From a virus: a stretch of 45,079 nt of DNA. Below are positions 26,097 to 35,445 of this stretch, in pieces. The position numbers and the translations under genes are program-made. The notes beneath the pieces were generated by a model. That model worked only from the letters and a program-made list of their open reading frames with translations. It was not told the DNA's origin and did no database searches. The first letter of the stretch is position 1. Each line of letters starts with the position of its first letter. Location: the IMG/VR virus record IMGVR_UViG_3300008120_000149, positions 1 through 45,079 of that record; one strand, written 5' to 3'.

Positions 26097-28025
26097 CTAT
26101 CCAATGTTTGAATTTGCTCCAACAGTAAATCCAGATACAGTTTGTTTAGAAGGTTGTGCAAAAGGAATTTCTTTCTTAGAAACTTCCGAATTTTGATTTA
26201 TATTTTTAGACACATTATCTAAAACTGGCTGATCGATAGATTTAGATGCTCCTCCACCATTCTGGAAAGTGTGATAATCATTGATTGGGCAAGATTCCTC
26301 CTCATCACAACTAAAGAATTGCAGTACAGAATTTACAAATCCCAAAGCACTTGTCATATTTCCAGTTATTCCATCGAGTAAAGATGAAGACTGATTTAAT
26401 ATTGTTGCAACATTGGTTAAAGGCTGACTTACGCCCCCAGTTGCAGAATCAATCTGTCCAAAAATAAAACTAGAAGTCTGTCCAGCAAGAGAATCAATTT
26501 TACCAGAAACATATGCAGAAGAATCAGAATATAACAATGAATTCAAAGGAAAAGAATTAGAATCTCCAGAAGCACTTCCCCCAAGTTCAACATAAGAACC
26601 CAAAGATTCTGAAACTAAATTTCCAATAGGAGATATTGCGGCATCCACTCCCTCAGTAATTTCTTGAATTACATTTCCCAATACATTTCCCGTAAGTTGC
26701 TCAACTGAACAAATTGGAACAACTGGAGCAGTTCCTTCTTCTGGTGCAACTTTTTTTAAATTGCCAGAATCATCTTTAAATAATTTACCCAAGAATGATC
26801 CTATCAAACCAACTAATTTTCCAACTATTTTATTAAAAAGACAAACAATTTTACTTGTGCTTTTATCCTTTAACTTTAAAACTTTATTTCTTTGATTTGG
26901 GAATATTTTATCAACTATTTTAGAAATTCTAGAATTCATTTCTTTAATCACATATGCTTTAACCTGCTCAAAGATACTTTTCATATAGGATGCAATTTTT
27001 GACGCAGCAGAATCTATTAATGATTTTAGTTTAGATTCATTTAGATTAGTAGATACTGCATCAATATAACTGTTTGCTGCTTGCTGAACCTTATTAATAT
27101 CTTTTGTAAGATTCTCAATTACTATTTGTATATTTTTTAGATCTGTTTTTTGCTTCTTACAAGGACTAGAAAGAGGAACCTTTCTTAACATTTTTTCATT
27201 ACGAATTACATCAGCTGCACTTAATTCGTGCGGATTATCTGGTTGTTCTCTAGTTGCACCAGGTTGAGAAGGAGAAGTTGAAGAATTTGATTCTTGGCAT
27301 CTATTTTTAATTCCCTTTGCTACTTCAGATTGAATAAATGCCGCCCTATCCTCTTGTCTCAATAGACCGGAGTTTATTCTCGCTTCCGCTTCTATTATAG
27401 CTCTTTGTTGATCTTGAAATTGTGCTTTTGATAAAGGAAGATCTGATCTTAGACCATATTGATTTAACGCAACTCCAGATGGAGGGGGAGAACACTCCGC
27501 AGATTGCTCTGTTGATTTTGGTTTGTTTGTGACCAGTGCCTCTGCAGGTACTTTAATATTTAAATCTTTGTCTCCATTTGCAGGAGTTGCGAATCCACTA
27601 GTGGGACCAAAATTAGTTTTATCTGTACCAGTTTGTGTGCCCAATACGGTCTGAGCATTATTTCCAAGAACCCCCATTATAACAGGAACTTGTTGGTCTT
27701 GCCCGTCTAAAAAGAATCCAAAAACAAAATTACCCTGCCGAATATTTGGAGTTGCAGATGCTGCTGCCTGTCCTCCCCCAGCGGTGATTGGATACATCAC
27801 TTGTGCCCAAGGAAGTTGATCGGAAGGAATTGTAGTCTCCTCCCGATCGTGCAATCCAATTATTCTAACTTTATATCTACGACCCCACCCAGGAACTTGA
27901 TCTTTACTTTCAAATTTTCCAGGAATAATATTGTCTCTCCAAGTTGAATCATCAGCGATCTGTCCGATCCACCAATAAAAATGAGATCCTAGAAATCCAG
28001 GATTAAATAAAGACCCACCTTCCAT
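26097..28025 (-). CDS. gp5: Baseplate hub subunit gp5, OB-fold form without lysozyme domain
   Basis: 642 residues. It starts MEGGSLFNPGFLGSHFYWWI, then VPGWGRRYKVRIIGLHDREE, QLPWAQVMYPITAGGG and VFGFFLDGQDQQVPVIMGVL. This is the gp5 N-terminal OB-fold, which sits on gp27 at the tip of the tail tube. In T4 a lysozyme domain and a C-terminal beta-helix needle follow. Here I see neither. Residues about 150-400 are polar and helical, and residues 400-642 contain many Ser/Gly/Asn repeats (NSFPLNSLLYSDSSAYVSGK). Cys-rich spots occur (CSPPPSG, CKKQKTD, CDEEESC). It lies 6 bases after the CP12-like gene and downstream of gp27. Cell-wall cleavage may be supplied by the hydrolase-containing protein at 29611. 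Confidence 0.88.
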   Translation of the reverse strand: MEGGSLFNPGFLGSHFYWWIGQIADDSTWRDNIIPGKFESKDQVPGWGRRYKVRIIGLHDREETTIPSDQLPWAQVMYPITAGGGQAAASATPNIRQGNFVFGFFLDGQDQQVPVIMGVLGNNAQTVLGTQTGTDKTNFGPTSGFATPANGDKDLNIKVPAEALVTNKPKSTEQSAECSPPPSGVALNQYGLRSDLPLSKAQFQDQQRAIIEAEARINSGLLRQEDRAAFIQSEVAKGIKNRCQESNSSTSPSQPGATREQPDNPHELSAADVIRNEKMLRKVPLSSPCKKQKTDLKNIQIVIENLTKDINKVQQAANSYIDAVSTNLNESKLKSLIDSAASKIASYMKSIFEQVKAYVIKEMNSRISKIVDKIFPNQRNKVLKLKDKSTSKIVCLFNKIVGKLVGLIGSFLGKLFKDDSGNLKKVAPEEGTAPVVPICSVEQLTGNVLGNVIQEITEGVDAAISPIGNLVSESLGSYVELGGSASGDSNSFPLNSLLYSDSSAYVSGKIDSLAGQTSSFIFGQIDSATGGVSQPLTNVATILNQSSSLLDGITGNMTSALGFVNSVLQFFSCDEEESCPINDYHTFQNGGGASKSIDQPVLDNVSKNINQNSEVSKKEIPFAQPSKQTVSGFTVGANSNIG

Positions 28026-28031
28026 TACTTA

Positions 28032-28250
28032 TTAATCCTCATATATTCTACACTCAAGAGCATTTGGGTGAGAGTCGCAATACAATTCAAGTGAAGTTGG
28101 ATCATAATCTTCGTCTGGGTGATTTACTTGATACTGCTCAAGTGCATTGAGTTCATCGCTCAAATGACGACGACGCTGACTACTAACATTAGAATCGTTT
28201 AATTCATCAATATCATCGTTAATATGTTGTTGAAGACTTTTGTTAGTCAT
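28032..28250 (-). CDS. cp12: CP12-like protein (Calvin-cycle inhibitor type C-terminus)
   Basis: 72 residues. The C-terminus LELYCDSHPNALECRIYED (residues 55-72) matches the conserved CP12 tail with its cysteine pair (C58, C67) and the ECRxYxD ending that docks into the GAPDH active-site groove. The N-terminal part (MTNKSLQQHINDDIDELNDS, then RRRHLSDELNALEQYQ) is helical and lacks the N-terminal cysteine pair of plant CP12. In cyanobacteria CP12 binds GAPDH and phosphoribulokinase and slows the Calvin cycle; phage CP12 is known from cyanophages and is thought to direct carbon to the pentose phosphate pathway. The start overlaps the gp27 stop by 4 bases (ATGA), so it is probably translationally coupled within the baseplate operon. 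Confidence 0.75.
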   Translation of the reverse strand: MTNKSLQQHINDDIDELNDSNVSSQRRRHLSDELNALEQYQVNHPDEDYDPTSLELYCDSHPNALECRIYED

Positions 28251-29587
28251 AATGGTACTTTACCAGAAGTGTGATTGCCAACTCTACCAAAAGAATCTCT
28301 AACCAAATTTAATTTAGTATAAGTTTCTTTTGGGGAAATGTAGTGACATAAATCTGCTATAATATATAGACCACCATATTCCTTATTTACCTCTTCATCA
28401 TTAATCGACAATTCTTTAGCATCTACAAAAACAACATCCCCAGCGTGCAAAGAAAAATCTCCAGGGATAGTAATAGTACTCTTTAAAGAAAATAATTGAT
28501 TGTATCTCATTATAGATTGATTTAATATATTCTTATATTCAAAATTTTCTTCTTTGGATTTACTAAGTTGCTGTTGAGTGTTCCCAGAGGGTAATGTTCC
28601 TTTATCCAATAAGTAATAAGTTGTCCTAGAAAATTCTTTATTACTGCCAAGTCGGTTAAATTCTGGGTTTAAAGTTGGAAGTTCCTTTCCTCCTAGTTTT
28701 AAAGATTTTTCTTTTTCTTTTGCATTTGGAGTAATAACTTCATAATAACAACTAAAGGGATCAAATAAAACTGTGCGAGTTGAAAATGCTCCCATTTTTA
28801 ATTTTTCTTGGACATCAACTCTATTATCTTTATAATAATCAAGTGCTTTAACATCATATCCAGAAGGAACATTATCTCCCCTAGAGTCTGGTGTTTGGTT
28901 GAATATAATAGACTTTTTCTTTTCTTGGCTTAATAAAGAATCTATAGACTTAAATTTAAATCCATCTGTAGTTTCAAAGAAAAAATATCCCGCAGTATTT
29001 CCAGTCGCTTCTGAAAAATTAGGGACTGCTTTTTTAGACAACCAATTTAAAGCATAATATGGTTTTCTATTATTTCCAATAAAATTATAGTTATTAGATG
29101 TATCTTCAATATCAACTTTTTTGCCCGTGGAAAGATATTTTTGGTCCGTTAAAATCTGCTTAATGTGTTCGGAAATTTTACCATCAAATCTTTCATTGAG
29201 TCTAATTTTTTCATTCATAATAAATTCTTTGGAAACTAATTCCAATTGAATCATAGATTTTGTAGTATCTTCTGAAATTGGAGAAACTTTATTCACATAA
29301 AGAACTAAGTCTAAAGTAACTTCATTATTATCAGTAAATTTCAAATATACTTTTTCCTGCCCAACAATAGGCAAACCATCTACTACTGTTTTATCATCAA
29401 CCGAATTTCCAGTATCAGCAAAAGTATAAGTTGCTTTAATAGTATCCTGCAGAATACTTTCATAATACATTAGACGAACAGCACCATTCACAACGCTCGC
29501 AGTTTTACTTTGATCCTTATTAGAAACTACATCTAGTCTCTGTATATAAGAAGATTCTGCGCTTTTAGTTGCTATGAAATTCGCCAT
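28247..29587 (-). CDS. gp27: Baseplate hub subunit gp27
   Basis: 446 residues. It starts MANFIATKSAESSYIQRLDV. The N-terminal half has the gp27-like pattern YESILQDTIKATYTFADTGN and LELVSKEFIMNEKIRLNERF. The C-terminal part includes YNQLFSLKSTITIPGDFSLH and GDVVFVDA, then YGGLYIIADLCHYISPKETY. This matches the hub-protein fold shared with gpD of P2 and VgrG N-termini. It forms the trimeric adaptor between the tail tube and gp5. The gene is followed, with ATGA overlap, by the CP12-like gene and then gp5. It lies 23 bases after the hydrolase-containing tape-measure-like gene. The order tape measure, gp27, gp5 supports the assignment. Confidence 0.87.
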   Translation of the reverse strand: MANFIATKSAESSYIQRLDVVSNKDQSKTASVVNGAVRLMYYESILQDTIKATYTFADTGNSVDDKTVVDGLPIVGQEKVYLKFTDNNEVTLDLVLYVNKVSPISEDTTKSMIQLELVSKEFIMNEKIRLNERFDGKISEHIKQILTDQKYLSTGKKVDIEDTSNNYNFIGNNRKPYYALNWLSKKAVPNFSEATGNTAGYFFFETTDGFKFKSIDSLLSQEKKKSIIFNQTPDSRGDNVPSGYDVKALDYYKDNRVDVQEKLKMGAFSTRTVLFDPFSCYYEVITPNAKEKEKSLKLGGKELPTLNPEFNRLGSNKEFSRTTYYLLDKGTLPSGNTQQQLSKSKEENFEYKNILNQSIMRYNQLFSLKSTITIPGDFSLHAGDVVFVDAKELSINDEEVNKEYGGLYIIADLCHYISPKETYTKLNLVRDSFGRVGNHTSGKVPL

Positions 29588-29610
29588 TTGTTATTACCTC
29601 TTACTTATAT

Positions 29611-32600
29611 TTAACCACCAACATAAAGAGAGTCAAATGGATCGGATTCACTTTCGTTAGAAGAAATCATCAAACCTCCCCCACCTTCATAAGCATCCCC
29701 ACTTCCCGCAACAATTTGAGTATTAGGTACAATTACAATTTGCTCAGACCCAGATTCATACGAAGCAAAATTACTTAAAACATTTATAGCATCTTTATAT
29801 TTTGCCTTATTAATAGCATCTAAGAAACCTGGAAAAGTTCCTTCAATTGCAGCAGTAGAATCTGCATCAATAACAAACTCTCTTCCCTTCTCAGCAATTT
29901 TTGCAATATGAGGGTATGACTTAGTAAATCCACCTTTATCATAACCATTCAATTTACTACTCATATGCATCAATACGGTTTTACCGGATCCAGGAACGGT
30001 TGCATAATTTCCACCACCACCAGGATCATTTTGAAAATTAGTAAGTCTAAAAGGAACCAAAGGGAATCCGGGCATATTAACATCAAATGCAGCTTTCCTG
30101 CCAGAATGAGTATGCATTGCTTGACCTTTTCTAATCAGATTAACATAGTAATCATTATTTTTATTTGCTAATATAGGAGTTCCGTCAGAAAGTTCTGGTT
30201 TTAACCCAGATCCTGCCATTTTTTTGATTAAAGGAACTCCATCCCTTACTAAAGTATCAACAGATCCATCAAAAGATTGAAAGTGTGCGTGAGACCAGTT
30301 AGGTTGAGACATATATGTTCTTCCAGTTAATCCAAATCTCCAATTCCCAGAACCAGAACCAACATCACTAGAATAAGATGTTTCTCCTTTTATATTAGCA
30401 TTAACCTGCGCTGCACTTAATTTACCTGCCTTAAATTGTCCTATCATTGCCCCACCAGGTTCAAATCCAAAAGTATGCCCGTGCCTTGATTTTTCTGTCT
30501 CGTTTGCAAGATGATTATTTGCTTTTTCATAAGCATCTGCTCTAAAACTGTCTCTTGCTCCAACAAATTGTCTAGCAGATTGTTGTTTATTAGTATCTAA
30601 TAAAGCGGCAGCAACTCTCTCAAGTTGTTCCTGTGTTTTACCGTGAGTTTTAGAAAACCTAATAGCATCTTGTTTTGTTTTTATTTTTGACCAAGCATCA
30701 GTACCACCATATTGTCTAACTGGTTGAAATTGACCAGGATTTAATATTGCTTTTTTGATAGTAGGGGCATTCCAAGCAGGATATTGTGTTCTATTATAAA
30801 TCACTTGAGCAACATCTGCAGAACCTTGTGGATGAGAATTTTCAAACATTGCTGCTGTAGCAAGCAACCAAAAATCTTCACTATCACTAGAAACTTGAAC
30901 TCCTCCACCTTCTCCCATATCTTCCGCACTTGGAGCAGTTTTTTCATCTCCTCCGGGTTTCCTAAGTCTCAAGTTTTCCTGTATTTCCCTCAGCGTTTTC
31001 TGAGAATTTGTCTCAGTAGATTCCTTAAATGCTTTTGCTACCCAATCACTAATATCACCACCTTGAGCAATGGCATCTAGTGTTTTAGGATCAACAAATC
31101 CACCCTCAGCAAAAGCAGCAAGACCACCCTTTAATTTCCCATCATCTATTCCTTTTGCAACCAACATATTAATTCCAAGACCAACATTTTTATAGTCTTC
31201 TTGTGTTGGTTTTTGCCCCAAAAGTATCTTAGAAGTAATTGCAAGTATTGGTCCAAAGTAATCACTATCTCCAAGATTCTTACCCGCGTTTTGAATCATT
31301 TTAAATGGATTAATTAATTCATTTGCTTTTTCCTGCATCATTTTAAAGGGATTTGGAAATAACCCAAATAATTTTTGCTCCCCACCAACATCAGAACCAG
31401 GAGAAGTTGCCTCAACATCACCAGGTTTTTTTGGTACTAATTTTCTTTTATATTTTGCTTTTCTTGTTAGTGTTCTTCTTACTCCACGCTGAGGTCTTCC
31501 AGATCTTGTTATTCCGCCGCCTGCTTTCTTAACAGTCTTTCCTTTCGCGGATGAAGACTTACCACCAAAAAGAAAATCATATAAGACACCACCAATAGCA
31601 TCACCAGCAACACCCCCTAACAATCCCCCAATAAAGTTTCCAGCAACAGGCACAACGGTTCCTGCAGCAGCACCAACAGCACCAAGGAGTCCTGCACCAA
31701 TTGCTCTAAATGCTGCTCTTCCAGGGTTCTCTCCAAGAGCAACAGACAAACCAAAATCAATCAGTGCTCCAACTACCGGAAGAGGAATCCTTTTTAAAAA
31801 TGGTCTTACCGAAGAAAGAAGTGCTCTATTACCACCACGTCCAACTGTTACTTTAGGTCTTTGTCTAAAAGGATTTCTTACATCAGGTCTCCCTACTGTT
31901 CTACCACCACTTGTAGTAACCTTAGGTTTTCCGCCAGGTCTTACCGCAGTACCACGTCCCTTCCCACCACCAAATCCACCAGAACCAGCAACAGCCATTC
32001 CTGCGATAATAGCAAGATTTAAAAACTGATTTAATGAACTAGATAGTTGATCAAACTGTTTTGCGCCATCATCACCAAAAAGATTTTTTATAAATCCACG
32101 AGTAGCATCATAAGCCTTATATCCCCAATCAATAAAAGTTACAAGACCATCTAAAAGTTTTCCACCAACACCAAGAACAAAATCAGTTGCCTTACCCAAA
32201 AACTTTACAATAGGTATTATCTTTGGCAAATGATCTACTAGTCTGACTGCAAAATATCCAAGAATAATATTTCCAATAAAGTTCTTTACCCAATCCAAAA
32301 ATCCCATTCTAGGCAGACTAGGCATTTTTATTTTGCCCTTTTCTGCGTTTGGTTTTGTTTCTAATTTTTCTTCTATTTTTTCACGTCTCTCAGAACTCTC
32401 TTTTTTCTTTTCTTCATTCAGTTTTTTCTTATCTGCTGCTAGAGTTCCTTTTAATATATCATCAATTTGAATTACTTTAACACGAACAATACCAAGATTT
32501 TCAACAGACTTATTAGTAAATCCTATAGATGAGGAACCTTTAATAATATTATTATTAACTTTTGATAGTGCTCCCCCTTTTGCGGAAGGCAAAAACTTTT

Positions 32601-32616
32601 GGGTATTAATCGCCAT
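29611..32616 (-). CDS. Tape-measure-like protein with SleB-type cell wall hydrolase domain
   Basis: 1001 residues. Residues 50-95 are a charged coiled coil. Hydrophobic segments lie at 104-160 and 280-350 (IGAGLLGAVGAAAGTVVPVA and a glycine-zipper run). A basic linker spans 360-400. Residues about 582-720 match the SleB/CwlJ hydrolase family: FWLLATAAMFENSHPQGSAD, VAQVIYNR, IKKAILNPGQFQPV, with E592 in the catalytic glutamate position. Residues about 776-890 (SHAHFQSFDG, HTHSGRKAAFDVN, VLMHMSS) may be an M23- or M15-like domain, but the metal ligands do not line up cleanly. The C-terminus has GREFVIDADSTAAIE, found in tape-measure tails. It is probably ejected or exposed at the tail tip to open peptidoglycan. 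Starts 6 bases after the related 880-residue gene. Confidence 0.8.
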   Translation of the reverse strand: MAINTQKFLPSAKGGALSKVNNNIIKGSSSIGFTNKSVENLGIVRVKVIQIDDILKGTLAADKKKLNEEKKKESSERREKIEEKLETKPNAEKGKIKMPSLPRMGFLDWVKNFIGNIILGYFAVRLVDHLPKIIPIVKFLGKATDFVLGVGGKLLDGLVTFIDWGYKAYDATRGFIKNLFGDDGAKQFDQLSSSLNQFLNLAIIAGMAVAGSGGFGGGKGRGTAVRPGGKPKVTTSGGRTVGRPDVRNPFRQRPKVTVGRGGNRALLSSVRPFLKRIPLPVVGALIDFGLSVALGENPGRAAFRAIGAGLLGAVGAAAGTVVPVAGNFIGGLLGGVAGDAIGGVLYDFLFGGKSSSAKGKTVKKAGGGITRSGRPQRGVRRTLTRKAKYKRKLVPKKPGDVEATSPGSDVGGEQKLFGLFPNPFKMMQEKANELINPFKMIQNAGKNLGDSDYFGPILAITSKILLGQKPTQEDYKNVGLGINMLVAKGIDDGKLKGGLAAFAEGGFVDPKTLDAIAQGGDISDWVAKAFKESTETNSQKTLREIQENLRLRKPGGDEKTAPSAEDMGEGGGVQVSSDSEDFWLLATAAMFENSHPQGSADVAQVIYNRTQYPAWNAPTIKKAILNPGQFQPVRQYGGTDAWSKIKTKQDAIRFSKTHGKTQEQLERVAAALLDTNKQQSARQFVGARDSFRADAYEKANNHLANETEKSRHGHTFGFEPGGAMIGQFKAGKLSAAQVNANIKGETSYSSDVGSGSGNWRFGLTGRTYMSQPNWSHAHFQSFDGSVDTLVRDGVPLIKKMAGSGLKPELSDGTPILANKNNDYYVNLIRKGQAMHTHSGRKAAFDVNMPGFPLVPFRLTNFQNDPGGGGNYATVPGSGKTVLMHMSSKLNGYDKGGFTKSYPHIAKIAEKGREFVIDADSTAAIEGTFPGFLDAINKAKYKDAINVLSNFASYESGSEQIVIVPNTQIVAGSGDAYEGGGGLMISSNESESDPFDSLYVGG

Positions 32617-32621
32617 TTATC

Positions 32622-35264
32622 TTACCTCGCCAACCCTAAAGTATTTTGCTTTGATCTACTGCCTCTAGTAGAAGCACTGAAATTAGGTACATTTGAAGTT
32701 GATGGTTTGCTTCCACTTCCTCTTCTACCATTCATTCCACCTCCAGCAACTACAACTTTTGGTTTGGGTTTTGTTGGAGGTGATAAAGGTTTTCTCTTAT
32801 TTAATTCTGACTGTCTCTTAGCAATAGTTGCTTGGGTTGCTCCCCTTGCTTTCAAGGAAGAAATAGATCCTTTTGATGCCTCATCATATTTCTTTCTTGC
32901 ATTTGCAGCATCAATATTTTTATACGCACCGGGATTTATCATTCTTCCAAGTGATTCAAGTGGATTACTTGTTCCTGTTCCTGGTTGCGGTCCTCTTACA
33001 TAAACTGTCTTACCACCTCTCATTGCTTTATATCCAACAAAAGGTCTTCCTTTATCATCAGTCATAATCTGAGTTTTAGGAGCATCTTTAAAGGACTGGT
33101 CTTTTAATCCATAACCACCCATAATTTTTCCACCTTGGAAAGTCTTTGCCCCTAAACCAGACAAAATAGTTTTTGCTTGCCTTGATAAAACTTCAGAACC
33201 AGTTTCTCCACCAAGTTTAATAACTTTCTGAAGAATTCCACCAAAACTTTTTTGGAATCTTTCTTCTTTATCAACAAGTTCTCTCAACTTTTCTATTCTA
33301 TTTCTAAGTTTTTCTGGCGATTCTTTTCTTGCCTTTTCAATAGATGATGCAAGTCTCTTTGCTTCAACATAATCCAATCCACTTTGCACCAAATAACTTA
33401 ACAATAATTCCACACCAAGAGACTTGAGATTTCCAAATCCACCAGGAACTTTCATATTAGTTTTTATTTGCGGAACAGAAAGTCCTCCAGTTATTCCAGT
33501 TCTAGCAAGTCCTCCACCAGTATAAGGAACAATAGCACTGGTTGCGGGGATAGGTGCTCTAACATTTTTCGCTGCTTTTGAAAAATAGTCTGCAGGAAGA
33601 TTACTAAATTGACCTCTTAAAAAATAATCTGATTTAAGATTTGTGAATTGACCTCTCAAATTTGATTTTGGTGTGTTTAATCTTGGTAAGTTTTCTGCAT
33701 ATCTTGGAGCAGTTTTTGCATCCATATCAAATTTCTTCGCCAAGTCATCAAGTCCTGCTGCTGCTCTAGAACTTTGAGTAAATGATTGTGGATTATTAAC
33801 TGCTTTTATTTTGTCTGCTGCAGATTGGCGAATAGCATCAAGCGCATCATCAGCACCGTGATGTCCCTGAAATATTCTTTCGTAAATATTTTCTCCACCG
33901 ACCATTTTTGCAAAATCAGGCACTCCATTCAATTTCTTAAATGCTTTAAACAAATCTTCTTCTGTTCCAAATTGCCTAAAAACACGTGCAGCACGTCTAA
34001 GAGTATCAACATCAGGATTTGTTCCATAACTAGAAGCAAGAGGTATATCACCAATCATACCACCACCTTGGGCATAAGTGGTTCCGCTCATAATCTTAGG
34101 TTTGTTAGTTCCACCTCCAGCGGCATTCATTGCCTCCAAAGTATCAACACCATACTTAGCAACAGCACCCCGAGACATCACAAACTCGCCATCAGAAAGC
34201 ATCGCAGGAACTTTATCTACACCCTTCTCACCACTTACAAACCCATTTACAAATCCACCACCATTAAACATTCCACCCAAACCACGCTGCAAAACTTGCT
34301 CTCTTTGCAGTTGTGTTGATCCTGGAGTTCCTTGTCCAGGTTTTACCCCTTCTCTTTTTTGTTCATTTTGTTGAGAAGCAGCATAAGCACCAACACCAGC
34401 AGCAGCTGCACCACCAACAACCAAAGAAGTAAGTGGATTTTTTGCAATGACTTTTAGAAGTTGAGGTATTGCAACTTTTCCTATTTGGAATATAAATCTG
34501 CCGACAGTCCCTGTTAAACCTCTAACCAACTTACCAAAACTTGTTCCAAATAAAATATAGGACCCAAGTAATGCAGGCCACCAATCTTTTACAAAACGAA
34601 TAATAGATTTAACTTTACTTACATTCTTTTCATCACCCAACCATTCTACAAGTCTATATACGATTCTTCCAAGTATGACTGTGGTAAAGAATTGAAGTAT
34701 TTTATCAAGTAAGGATTTTACTGGAGCAATAATTTTTTCTGCTAATTTCTTTAATCCTTCAAACCTTTTTTCTAATTTATTCTCTGCAAGATTTCTTTTC
34801 TCTTGTTCTGCTTTCCTTTTTTCATATGCAGATGCATCATCATCCACTTTCTTTTGCAGAGCAAGTGTATCTGCAATCGAAGACATATACTTAGCAATTG
34901 CAGAAATATCTTCTTCTATTCCTGCGCCAACTTTTTGAGAAACTCCAGTATATTTCTGCAATGCACTAGATGGGGATCTCACAAGAGCATTTCCGCGAGG
35001 TCCCTTCATTCCACCACCAGACGCTGGAGAAGGACCTTTCCCAGGAGAAGAAACTGCTGCTTTTGCTGCTTTTGTGGTTACGACTTTATCAACAAACTTT
35101 TCAAAACTTATCTTATTTTTTCTTCTAGAAAATCCTTCTTTTAATTGTTCTTTAGATAATTTTTGCCCACCGACAGTATTCTCCGTAAGGAGTTCATTTA
35201 GGTAATATTCATACCTATCCTTACCAAAAAAACTAGAAGCACTTATTGCTTTAGAAGTGGGCAT
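32622..35264 (-). CDS. Tape-measure-like tail protein
   Basis: 880 residues. The N-terminus (MPTSKAISASSFFGKDRYEY...) is followed by a helical charged region at 120-185. Hydrophobic helices lie at about 189-209, 228-250 and 275-298 (LVVGGAAAAGVGAYAA). The segment GFVNGFVSGEKGVDKVPAML then SDGEFVMSRGAVAKYG at 338-372 is a recurring signature of phage tape-measure proteins. The rest is basic and low in structure, with Gly, Lys and Pro, ending in KQNTLGLAR. A tandem repeat occurs at about residues 535-565 (RGQFTNLKSDYF, RGQFSNLPADYF). No catalytic motif is seen. It lies just after gp51 (overlap about 14 bases) and before the 1001-residue gene, in the position of T4 gp28-gp29. Which of the two sets tail length cannot be told from sequence. 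Confidence 0.77.
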   Translation of the reverse strand: MPTSKAISASSFFGKDRYEYYLNELLTENTVGGQKLSKEQLKEGFSRRKNKISFEKFVDKVVTTKAAKAAVSSPGKGPSPASGGGMKGPRGNALVRSPSSALQKYTGVSQKVGAGIEEDISAIAKYMSSIADTLALQKKVDDDASAYEKRKAEQEKRNLAENKLEKRFEGLKKLAEKIIAPVKSLLDKILQFFTTVILGRIVYRLVEWLGDEKNVSKVKSIIRFVKDWWPALLGSYILFGTSFGKLVRGLTGTVGRFIFQIGKVAIPQLLKVIAKNPLTSLVVGGAAAAGVGAYAASQQNEQKREGVKPGQGTPGSTQLQREQVLQRGLGGMFNGGGFVNGFVSGEKGVDKVPAMLSDGEFVMSRGAVAKYGVDTLEAMNAAGGGTNKPKIMSGTTYAQGGGMIGDIPLASSYGTNPDVDTLRRAARVFRQFGTEEDLFKAFKKLNGVPDFAKMVGGENIYERIFQGHHGADDALDAIRQSAADKIKAVNNPQSFTQSSRAAAGLDDLAKKFDMDAKTAPRYAENLPRLNTPKSNLRGQFTNLKSDYFLRGQFSNLPADYFSKAAKNVRAPIPATSAIVPYTGGGLARTGITGGLSVPQIKTNMKVPGGFGNLKSLGVELLLSYLVQSGLDYVEAKRLASSIEKARKESPEKLRNRIEKLRELVDKEERFQKSFGGILQKVIKLGGETGSEVLSRQAKTILSGLGAKTFQGGKIMGGYGLKDQSFKDAPKTQIMTDDKGRPFVGYKAMRGGKTVYVRGPQPGTGTSNPLESLGRMINPGAYKNIDAANARKKYDEASKGSISSLKARGATQATIAKRQSELNKRKPLSPPTKPKPKVVVAGGGMNGRRGSGSKPSTSNVPNFSASTRGSRSKQNTLGLAR

Positions 35265-35445
35265 TGCTCATCTGCTGTTTTTGTTTTAACTCTTCTTCTT
35301 CAAGGTGCTGTTGCAATAAACTAACGTAAATATCCCTTTCCCAAGGGATCATACCTTCAATTTCCCATAATGAATATTTATGGTATTGCATCAAAGAAAA
35401 ATTAAGTTTGAAATAATTTTCAAGGTCCATATGGACCATACTCAC
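35251..35445 (-). CDS. gp51: Baseplate hub assembly catalyst gp51
   Basis: 64 residues. The core ENYFKLNFSLMQYHKYSLWE followed by IEGMIPWERDIYVSLLQQHL fits the gp51/tail-chaperone pattern, in which a short protein with an LPFERxIY-type motif works with gp26. It overlaps the stop of gp26 by a few bases and its own end overlaps the start of the tape-measure-like gene. That is the usual arrangement for tail chaperones made in amounts set by coupled translation. It is not a part of the finished virion in T4. The first Met residues (MSMVHMDLENY) give three possible starts; the first is used here because of the overlap with gp26. Confidence 0.78.
   Translation of the reverse strand: MSMVHMDLENYFKLNFSLMQYHKYSLWEIEGMIPWERDIYVSLLQQHLEEEELKQKQQMSNAHF

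Noticed and set aside
32599-34374. Plus-strand frames of 64-177 residues opposite the tape-measure-like gene
   Set aside because: Antisense shadows, low-complexity composition, no ribosome binding site.
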